This document shows, in pieces, positions 53,350 through 60,875 of a stretch of 64,000 nt of DNA (position 1 is the first letter of the stretch; each line of letters opens with the position of its first letter). The stretch comes from CALCZU01 sp964396165 (lineage in GTDB: Bacteria > Bdellovibrionota > FAC87 > UBA2466). A model generated the notes under the pieces. It was not told the DNA's origin and did not search any database. It was given only the letters and a program-made list of their open reading frames with translations. Location of the stretch: assembly GCA_964396165.1 (NCBI GenBank), contig CAYNEF010000019.1:1-64000 (forward strand), in the 5' to 3' direction. The translations under genes were made by a program, and so were the position numbers.

Positions 53350-56244
53350 ATGTATAAATATTTTTTAGTCTTCTTGTGTTTTCCTCTTTTTCTAAAGGCC
53401 GAGATCCATGACGCTGTAACCGATTCCAAATCGGAAACTAATGCACAACAGTCACCTTCCATTCCCGATCACGAAATCGCACTGACTAACGCCATCAGAG
53501 AATTATTACGCACTAAAGGCATCACCATGTCGGGTGAGTACACACCTCAACTGTGCGCGATTACGCGGACTCAAAACAAAGTAATGATCGAAGATCGCGT
53601 CTTTAGCCACGAACCGCAAAACTTCAACATGCGGGCAAAAGTTTCAAAAGCTGTCAGTGCAGGAGGAAGATACTACGCGGAAAATATCGCAATGAATGGT
53701 TTTGGTGGCACGCTAGAACAAAGAGCTGCAATGTGCGCTCAGCAGTGGTGGAACAGTGCAGGCCACAGAAATAACATGGTAAAAAAGCATGATAACTACT
53801 GCCACTCAATGCAGATGGTGGGAAACAAAACTTGGTGTACGAGCGGTTACAGCTCAAAAATAAAAGTAGGCCCTGAAGTTCCGACGCCAACACAACAAGA
53901 AAATTCTTCTGAGCAAAATGCTCCCCCCTCTCCTTTACTCGTAGTAGGAACGGAACCAAAAGAAGGAGAAGTAAATCCTTTTCCTCAATTAAGATTGGAT
54001 AAACAAGCAAATCAAGTCCATGGAAAAACAGTGGATGGCAAAACAGTACCGATTCACTTTAATGCTGCCGGCATTCCCATCGGCGGAGCACGCGGCGAAT
54101 ATACTCTTAGCAATGAGACTATCGATGATTTGTACCACTATTACAAAAGCCGTCCAGTAACACATTCTCGCCCACTGGTTAGTAAATTTATGAACTGGGC
54201 ATCGAAGCCAACACAAAAAACAGAACCCTGGCCTGCTTGGAAATGTGAAGACGCTCCTGAAGCAAAAGGCTTGTCCCCCATCACAAAATCCAGCTTTGAA
54301 ATCCAAATGTTTGAAGGTGAAGAAAACACAGGTAGCTGTACGGCGAATCTTGTTTCCAAACAAAAACTAAGCGACGGAAAATGTGAATTCGGAATGGCCT
54401 CAGCTGCGCATTGCATGATTCCCAAAGAGCACATGGATAAGAAAAATTATTCAAAAAACATTCTTACCAAGATAAAAACACGTTTTGGCGATATTCCCAT
54501 CAACGGAAATCTGGATTTTCCTGAAGACTATCGCGGGATGGAACACGTAGCCGCAAAAAGCGACGTAGCATTAGTGCGCTTTAGAAGTTCATGCGATACT
54601 GCGGAAGATTCTACCATTTTAAAAATTGCAGACACGATGCCGGTTCAAGGAGCTACTTTTAGTCTCGCAAAAAGAGACGAAAGCCACACTCACGGGACGA
54701 TCAAGTACAGTGAAGATAGTTATGGAGACGTTAACGGTTATCTCTCAGGTCCGATAGGGGAAAGAGGTGATTCGGGCGGCGCGATTATCAGTAACGGAGA
54801 ATTTGTAGGCGTTTTAGGCAGATCCATCTGGATTCAAAGTGGTCCTGGCATCACTCAAAGAGACACTTTCTTCCGCGATGTCCGCTTCTTCCGCCAAGGA
54901 AATGAATGGATAAAACGTACTTTAGCAAGTTGTTACGGGGGAGAAACCAGTCAAAGCCGTATCAAACCGAGAGAAGTAAATAATCAGAATGCGACAAATC
55001 AAACACCTTCGCAAAATGCACCTACCCCTAAACCGGACGCAAAAAAATCTGAAACCGCGCAAGCAACACCACTTGCTTCAGATATCGAGTGGCGTACAGA
55101 TGGAATGTGGGGGAAAGATGTGAACGGCAATACAGTTCCTCTTGTCATTCACAATACGACAGGAGAATTACTAGGTGGGGAAAAAGGCGAACACCAGGTA
55201 TCGAATAACGCGAAACAACAGCTCTACGACTATGTAAATAAGTATCCAGAACGCTTTACAGCAGCTGAAAAAGCGCATTTCAAACCTTTCCTGGATAATT
55301 GGTCAAAAAAGCTAAAGGGAGTAAAAACGGAAATTAAGCCGGCTCAACTAAAACCCGAAGAACAAAAACAGAATACGAAAGACAATACTCCTCCAGGCGA
55401 TAAGATACTGGAACCCCAAAGATCTCAAAGTACAAATACAGCATTTTCAGATCCGCTCTCTCAACTGGATTGTAAAAAAACTCCTGTAAGTACTAAATAT
55501 AGTGAAAGCCGATATGGCTCTGTACTTGCCGATATTTTCAACCATGCGATAGCAGAGAAAGGGTACCAGCCCATCCACTTATCGGGAGATCCTGTCACTC
55601 AAGCGCATGAGACTACTCACGGTATTAATTCCGTCATGAGAAACAAACCAGAGTACCTTTTCTCAAGACCTACCGGCCCAGGAATTACATCCGGTTTTGG
55701 AAATTCCTTTTACATCGAAAGAGGTTGCTCAGTCGTCATGCCGGAACCTTATAAGACAAGAAAGAGCTGGGTACTGCAATCGGTTCCCAAATCGCTGCAA
55801 TTCTCCAGAAAAGATACTTATATTAGAGGACAACTTTCTTTTGAAGATAGACCACTGAACCTGATGGATGAATTCAGTGCTTATATCAATGGCTCAAGAA
55901 CAGCTGTCGATCAAAATAAGCGCGGTATATGGAGAGATTTAGGCAGAGACTCTATTACAGGAGCCGTAGAATTTATTCCGATGGCATTGGGACTAGGAAT
56001 GACCTTTGCTAAACACGAACCGGAATATTTCAAGCAAAGCCCACAGTTTTTAAATCTGTTGAAAGTACAGATTGAAAGAGCAGTCACTGTTTATAATGAC
56101 GCAAGCAAAATTCCTGGCATGTTGAAACAAACTGAAAGTACTGTGCTCAATAATTTAAAAAATGCCGCCGATGCAGAACCTATGCGCGTATGGGTGAAAA
56201 AGACGTACGGGGAGGAGTGGGCAAAAACGGTGCTTGGAATATAA
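53350..56244 (+). CDS. secreted fusion: CAP domain, trypsin-like protease and HExxH metallopeptidase
   Basis: A 964-aa protein with signal peptide MYKYFLVFLCFPLFLKA. Domain 1 (about 40-175) is a CAP domain with ENIAMNGFGGTLEQR and WWNSAGHRNNMV. Domain 2 (about 290-530) is a trypsin-like protease with His354 (SAAHCM), Asp405 (KSDVALVRF) and Ser475 (GERGDSGGA). Domain 3 (about 715-964) carries HETTHG (753-758) and, 84 residues on, the possible third zinc ligand Glu841 in NLMDEFSAYI, suggesting a gluzincin-type peptidase. Two copies of a small linker domain (about 210-280 and 580-660; IPIGGARGEY-type and ELLGGEKGEH-type) separate them. A run of G precedes the start, which is ATG at 53350 (GTG at 53347 is possible). 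Confidence 0.82.
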   Translation: MYKYFLVFLCFPLFLKAEIHDAVTDSKSETNAQQSPSIPDHEIALTNAIRELLRTKGITMSGEYTPQLCAITRTQNKVMIEDRVFSHEPQNFNMRAKVSKAVSAGGRYYAENIAMNGFGGTLEQRAAMCAQQWWNSAGHRNNMVKKHDNYCHSMQMVGNKTWCTSGYSSKIKVGPEVPTPTQQENSSEQNAPPSPLLVVGTEPKEGEVNPFPQLRLDKQANQVHGKTVDGKTVPIHFNAAGIPIGGARGEYTLSNETIDDLYHYYKSRPVTHSRPLVSKFMNWASKPTQKTEPWPAWKCEDAPEAKGLSPITKSSFEIQMFEGEENTGSCTANLVSKQKLSDGKCEFGMASAAHCMIPKEHMDKKNYSKNILTKIKTRFGDIPINGNLDFPEDYRGMEHVAAKSDVALVRFRSSCDTAEDSTILKIADTMPVQGATFSLAKRDESHTHGTIKYSEDSYGDVNGYLSGPIGERGDSGGAIISNGEFVGVLGRSIWIQSGPGITQRDTFFRDVRFFRQGNEWIKRTLASCYGGETSQSRIKPREVNNQNATNQTPSQNAPTPKPDAKKSETAQATPLASDIEWRTDGMWGKDVNGNTVPLVIHNTTGELLGGEKGEHQVSNNAKQQLYDYVNKYPERFTAAEKAHFKPFLDNWSKKLKGVKTEIKPAQLKPEEQKQNTKDNTPPGDKILEPQRSQSTNTAFSDPLSQLDCKKTPVSTKYSESRYGSVLADIFNHAIAEKGYQPIHLSGDPVTQAHETTHGINSVMRNKPEYLFSRPTGPGITSGFGNSFYIERGCSVVMPEPYKTRKSWVLQSVPKSLQFSRKDTYIRGQLSFEDRPLNLMDEFSAYINGSRTAVDQNKRGIWRDLGRDSITGAVEFIPMALGLGMTFAKHEPEYFKQSPQFLNLLKVQIERAVTVYNDASKIPGMLKQTESTVLNNLKNAADAEPMRVWVKKTYGEEWAKTVLGI

Positions 56245-56245
56245 T

Positions 56246-56863
56246 CTATTTCTGTACTTTTTTAGCGATCACTTGCACAAGATGCGTATTGCCTTCCGGG
56301 ATTTCTTTATAGAACAAAATCTGAAAATCTTTTAAAAGTGTGAGCACTTCGTTTGGCTTGTAACACTGATCAAAATCAATATTTGGGTTAGGGGTTGAAG
56401 CATTCAAACGCACCTGCTCTGTTGTATAGGCCTCGAGTAAAAATGTTCCGTTATGGACTAACCCGCGTTTGATTTCACTAAAGAAGCGCGCTTGGGGTCG
56501 GAAGTAAGTCATCAAAACCGTGTCATACTTCATCAGCGGCATTAAAAAGAAATCCAGGTTCTGCACCTTTGCATCTACAGTGACTTTTTTCTCTTCGGAA
56601 AGTGCCTTCGCCTTATCAATTGCTTTTTTACTGCAATCTACGCCTTCCGTCACAAACCCATTTTCCGCAAGAAAGACGGCATTTCTGCCCTCACCCATTG
56701 CAACGTCCAGAGTTTTTCCCTTTTGGAGAATGGAAACATAGTTCTTCAATGTGAGTACAGGTTCTTTGCCGAAAAGATAACCCGGGTGAGCATAGCGCTC
56801 TTCCCAGATTTGAACGGCAGTTTTCTTATTGGGATCGACTTCGGGGTATTTTTCATCAAACAT
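56246..56863 (-). CDS. SAM-dependent methyltransferase, TehB-like
   Basis: A 205-aa class I methyltransferase: GKTLDVAMGEGRNAVFLAEN holds motif I, EGVDCSKKAIDKAKAL motif II. DTVLMTYFRPQARFFSEIKR follows as the post-II strand. Substrate unknown; TehB relatives methylate tellurite, others metabolites. A TATTTT box (56869-56874) lies 5 nt before the ATG with TTTACA 18 bp further upstream, so the mRNA may be leaderless. Confidence 0.8.
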   Translation of the reverse strand: MFDEKYPEVDPNKKTAVQIWEERYAHPGYLFGKEPVLTLKNYVSILQKGKTLDVAMGEGRNAVFLAENGFVTEGVDCSKKAIDKAKALSEEKKVTVDAKVQNLDFFLMPLMKYDTVLMTYFRPQARFFSEIKRGLVHNGTFLLEAYTTEQVRLNASTPNPNIDFDQCYKPNEVLTLLKDFQILFYKEIPEGNTHLVQVIAKKVQK

Positions 56864-56921
56864 GCGTTAAAATAACCACAGGTTTTACTCTTTGTAAAAT
56901 ATCTGAGAAAATTCAACTCAA

Positions 56922-58097
56922 GTGACCAAATCCCCCAAAATCTTCTGTTTGCAGCATAGTTCCCTTTTTGAAAGTTATGGGGGTGTGGAATATTACTTGG
57001 ATGATCTCTTGTCGTTACTCACCGAGGTGTACGGGGGAGACAACGTATTGTCTTTGATCCCACAGCGGACGGAACATTTTGCTCTAAAAGATCGCCCTTA
57101 TCGAATCGAAACCGTAAATGTGGTCAAACATAACTGGCTACTTAAAAAATTTGAAAACCGCTTCTCCTTACCTCTTTTGAAGAAGGCGAATGCACTCATT
57201 AATCAGTTTAAACCCGATTTGATATTGAACTCTCATGTCAATATCGGCCCGCTTGCGTTTGCATTGCATAAATTAACCAAAGTGCCTCTTGTGACGATCG
57301 TGTATGGCATAGACTGTTGGGGGAATTTGTTTCCCCAAGATGAATACTGCTTAAAGCACTCTGATGCGATTCTTTCCATCAGCTATTGGACAAAAAAAAT
57401 CCTCGTCGATCGAGCCTACGCAAGTGACAAAATTCATATTACTCACCCTATTTTAGATCCCGCATTTGAACTGCCGATGCCGGTAAAGACGATTGATCCT
57501 AACGCTCCTTTTAAACTTTTGACTGTCAGCAGGCTCGATGCGGAAGAACAGTACAAAGGACACGATCATGTGATTTCTGCATTACACCAGTGTCTTTTAA
57601 AACGCCCTGACTTAAAAATAGAATATACGATTCAAGGCGATGGGACGGACAAAGAGCGCCTTCAAAAACTGGCAGCGGATTTAAAACTGGGGAACAGGGT
57701 TATTTTTAAAAATGCGGTAAAAAACCGTGAAGACTTGCGCGACTCCTATAAAAACGCGGACCTGTTCATCATGCCCTCTCTATTCGAAAAATGGGGCGGC
57801 AAATGGAAAGGGGAAGGGTTTGGGATCGTCTATGTGGAAGCTGCCAGTCTTGCGGTTCCCAGTCTTGCCTATAACTGTGGGGGCGCCACAGACATTATCC
57901 GGGACGGCGAAACAGGAATCTTAGCAAAACCCAACGATATCCCGGGGCTCTCTGAAAAAATTTTGGAATTAGCGGACGATCGCGAAAAATGCATGAAAAT
58001 GGGCAAAGCTGCCTATAACCACATCATGCAAACTTTCACAAAGAAGGCTGTGCAAAAAGAATTAATCGATTCGATTCAGAAAATTCTTAAGAAATAA
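56922..58097 (+). CDS. glycosyltransferase, GT4 family (GT-B fold)
   Basis: A 391-aa cytosolic enzyme transferring a sugar from a nucleotide-sugar donor. The N-terminal part has the acceptor-domain start with GGVEYYLDDLLSLL. The C-terminal donor domain contains LTVSRLDAEEQYKGHDHVIS, LIEYTIQGDG-like sequence, and the E-x7-E motif GEGFGIVYVEAASLAVPSLA. The start codon is GTG at 56922. Typical roles are cell-wall or exopolysaccharide assembly; the sugar cannot be told. It is convergent with the YcaO-like gene with no gap. Confidence 0.88.
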   Translation: MTKSPKIFCLQHSSLFESYGGVEYYLDDLLSLLTEVYGGDNVLSLIPQRTEHFALKDRPYRIETVNVVKHNWLLKKFENRFSLPLLKKANALINQFKPDLILNSHVNIGPLAFALHKLTKVPLVTIVYGIDCWGNLFPQDEYCLKHSDAILSISYWTKKILVDRAYASDKIHITHPILDPAFELPMPVKTIDPNAPFKLLTVSRLDAEEQYKGHDHVISALHQCLLKRPDLKIEYTIQGDGTDKERLQKLAADLKLGNRVIFKNAVKNREDLRDSYKNADLFIMPSLFEKWGGKWKGEGFGIVYVEAASLAVPSLAYNCGGATDIIRDGETGILAKPNDIPGLSEKILELADDREKCMKMGKAAYNHIMQTFTKKAVQKELIDSIQKILKK

Positions 58098-59435
58098 TCA
58101 AACAAGAGCGTCTCTGAAGTCTGCCCATGTACCAAGGCCAAAAATATTGCGTACATTTTCATTTTGCTCTCTTAAAGCAGCACTGACTTTCACTACATAG
58201 CGGAGCGAACTGGGAAGTAGTGTGTGGTTCATCGTGATAATGGTCACCACATCCTGTCCATCCCTGAAGTAATCTCGCCACGCTTCTAGAGTTGTAGAAT
58301 AGCCTTCGAGATGCAAGACATCTTTCAAGCTGATTTTAGAGCAGCGGTAGATCCAGTTATTCCACCACAAGTACATGCGATTATCCCCATCAGACTTCAA
58401 ATGAGGTTGATGCATCAATGCACTTTCATCATCGAGTCTTAAGCTTTCCATCAAGCGGTAAAACAATTCATCGATGGCCAGATTGATATCGGCATGTGCG
58501 GAGAAGACAAAAAGAGGTTTTTCACTTGTCGACTGGCGCGAAAAGGCTGCAAGACCAAGCACCCAGGCATGGGTTGAATTGGGATAAAAAAGCAAATGCA
58601 AATCGTATTGCTGAAGCAGTGCGAAGGGAACTTTTGTACGGATCCAGTTGTTAGCTCCTACGACTAACATGGGGTTTTTCATTCCCATCGTATACTTTTT
58701 CAAAGTACGCGTTTTGGATAACTGAAACAGAGCATTAAGAGTAGCTTCGTCTTTAGTAGCTCCTACTCCCATTGCTTCAAGATTAGATTTTCTGGTTTCT
58801 GTTTTCGAGATTAATTCCACATTGCCTGTCTGCAATACTTCTGCAGGCAGTACATCCCCTTTTTCTAATCGCGTAGCGAGATCCGAAAGACTCGCTTTTT
58901 TCATCCACTGCTCTACAGCTTTAAAACGGGCTTTTTCTTTATCACTATGTGCGCCATAGGTGGTAAAGGTCTCTCGATTCAATGGAGAAGTCCCTTTGGC
59001 AGAAGCGAGCCAAATATTTCCTGAAGGAGTTCCGAAACGGGAAACCTTTAATTGAGTAATCGGAGAAAAGGCAAAGTTCGTTTTGTTTCCCCAGTTACTT
59101 GCTGGCTGGTAATTGGTTTTTTCGCAGATGCAATCAGGATGCGGGAAGACAATCGGTTCCAGCTTTGCCACCATTCCGTCGTTTGTGATTTCGTAATAGA
59201 CATGTGCACTGTCTTCGAGGAGTAATTCTGCTATCAAATCTCTTCGGATTTTTAATTCCGACATATCGGCTTTTTCACACCACACTTCCCTGTCTCTGAG
59301 CCAAAGAAGCGCGCAGTTCTCACAAGGAGAACCGACAGCGGGAGGCATTGCGAGCCCCAAAAGAAAACCGTCTTTAACTTTGAGAAGAAAAGGTTTGAGA
59401 ACTCTGTTTTGCCTCGAAAGTGATTTTCCGAACAA
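58098..59435 (-). CDS. YcaO-like protein with cysteine pairs (possible azoline-forming type)
   Basis: A 445-aa protein. The N-terminus has Cys38-x-x-Cys41 (SPCENCALLWLRDR) and Cys102-x-Cys104 (FPHPDCICEK), the zinc-site pattern of cyclodehydratase partner domains in thiazole/oxazole-modified peptide pathways. The segment YGAHSDKEKARFKAVEQWMK (about 160-179) resembles the first YcaO motif, with Glu175; the region GVGATKDEATLNALFQLSKT resembles the second, but the usual catalytic/ATP-binding residues E-x-x-Q appear changed. YcaO enzymes form azoline rings or thioamides using ATP. No precursor peptide or partner is visible nearby. Translation starts with TTG at 59435, supported by AAGGAG 7 nt upstream. 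Confidence 0.65.
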   Translation of the reverse strand: MFGKSLSRQNRVLKPFLLKVKDGFLLGLAMPPAVGSPCENCALLWLRDREVWCEKADMSELKIRRDLIAELLLEDSAHVYYEITNDGMVAKLEPIVFPHPDCICEKTNYQPASNWGNKTNFAFSPITQLKVSRFGTPSGNIWLASAKGTSPLNRETFTTYGAHSDKEKARFKAVEQWMKKASLSDLATRLEKGDVLPAEVLQTGNVELISKTETRKSNLEAMGVGATKDEATLNALFQLSKTRTLKKYTMGMKNPMLVVGANNWIRTKVPFALLQQYDLHLLFYPNSTHAWVLGLAAFSRQSTSEKPLFVFSAHADINLAIDELFYRLMESLRLDDESALMHQPHLKSDGDNRMYLWWNNWIYRCSKISLKDVLHLEGYSTTLEAWRDYFRDGQDVVTIITMNHTLLPSSLRYVVKVSAALREQNENVRNIFGLGTWADFRDALV

Positions 59436-59624
59436 GTGCTTCTCCTTAAAATGGTGGATGAATTTGTATGAGCTGGCGCATTATAAGGATCTGAAAGCCC
59501 ATAACAAGAGACATTCTCCGGCTCTAGGCTAAGTATTTGAATACATTAAAATATTTTAATAATAAACTTTTGACCTAGTCGAGCTCGAGGGATATAATTT
59601 CGTATCTTTTACCCGAGGTGCGTA

Positions 59625-60875
59625 ATGCCTTACTTTCTCCTTCTTTTCTCACTCTCTACTTTCGCTGCGGTAAATTTGGAAACTGCTTACCAATCCGCGC
59701 TGGAAAAAACGGAACAAAAAAAAATTGCAGATAACCGTTATGAACAATCGGATGAACAAGTGTCACAATCGTTTGGTAAAGTTTTACCCAGTCTCAACTT
59801 TGTCGGTTCGTATACGAGACAAGACAGTTCCTCTACTGGCAGTTCCATTTCCAGTGTTTCAAAACCCGATCAGAAACTAGCAAAGTTTACTCTCACCCAA
59901 CCTCTTTTCCACGGGCTTTCCGATATCTATGGATATCAGGCGGTGAAAAAAAGAAGAGAAGCACAAAAGGCAAAAACATTTGCTACAGAACTGCAGTTGT
60001 ATAAATCCGTCGCACAAAGTTATTACGGACTCTTATCCGCGCTAAAAGACAAAGAAGATTTGATTGTGCAAACGGAACTGACACAAAAGAGACTTAAAGA
60101 AGTTCAAGACAGAGTGAAAATTGGCAGATCGCGCAAAGGCGATTTGATGGCACTGGAATCTCAAGCAGCCATTTTAAAAGCACAGGTAGCACAAGCCGAA
60201 AATACGCTTTACCAAGCACAAGAACTTTTTAAACTGACCACTGCCTTAGATGCTAAATCAGAGTTAACCGATCCGTCTGAAGCGCCAACAGCGTCCGCAC
60301 AGACGCTTGAAAACTATTTAGCCGCGATTGAAAAACGGCCGGATATTTTGGCAGACAAGTATGAAAACGAAGCCCGAGAAGAAATGGTGGCAGCTTACAG
60401 AGGGGCACACCTGCCTTCGCTCGACTTTGCCGCTAATTACTATTTATACCGGGATGGGTTACTAGCCGATACCAAATGGGACTTTGGCCTCGTACTTACG
60501 TTTCCGTTATTTACAGGCGGCATCACACAATCGCAGCTAAGAGAAAATACCCAGAAGCAAAAAGAACAGGAATTAACTCTGGCAAATACTCGAAAAACAG
60601 CTGAAAAAGAAATTCGCGTTCAATACCAAGATTACAAAAATCTCACAGATCAGTATGCGCTTTTGAAAGAAGCATACAGCGCTTCACAAAAGAATTATCA
60701 GGAACAAGCAAAAGACTACAAATTCGGACTCGTTACAAACCTCGATGTCTTACAAGCGTTAAATTCTTTGCAAGAGACCAAGCGCAGTCTCGATAAAACC
60801 CGCTATGCGGCCTACACCAGTCTTGCTCTGCTAAAAGCCTCAACCGGAGAAATCCCGAAAGGAAAAGCACAATGA
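59625..60875 (+). CDS. TolC-family outer-membrane efflux protein
   Basis: A 416-aa protein with a short signal peptide (MPYFLLLFSLSTFA). The mature chain shows the repeated helical and strand pattern of TolC: two similar halves, each with L-x-x-A-x-x-x-A-L-x-x and long amphipathic helices (KTEQKKIADNRYEQSDEQVS; ELTLANTRKTAEKEIRVQYQ), and KFTLTQPLFHG and LTFPLFTGG as strand segments. Forms the trimeric outer-membrane duct of an efflux pump. GAGGTG lies 6 nt before the ATG. It overlaps the RND gene by ATGA, so the two are one operon. Confidence 0.9.
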   Translation: MPYFLLLFSLSTFAAVNLETAYQSALEKTEQKKIADNRYEQSDEQVSQSFGKVLPSLNFVGSYTRQDSSSTGSSISSVSKPDQKLAKFTLTQPLFHGLSDIYGYQAVKKRREAQKAKTFATELQLYKSVAQSYYGLLSALKDKEDLIVQTELTQKRLKEVQDRVKIGRSRKGDLMALESQAAILKAQVAQAENTLYQAQELFKLTTALDAKSELTDPSEAPTASAQTLENYLAAIEKRPDILADKYENEAREEMVAAYRGAHLPSLDFAANYYLYRDGLLADTKWDFGLVLTFPLFTGGITQSQLRENTQKQKEQELTLANTRKTAEKEIRVQYQDYKNLTDQYALLKEAYSASQKNYQEQAKDYKFGLVTNLDVLQALNSLQETKRSLDKTRYAAYTSLALLKASTGEIPKGKAQ

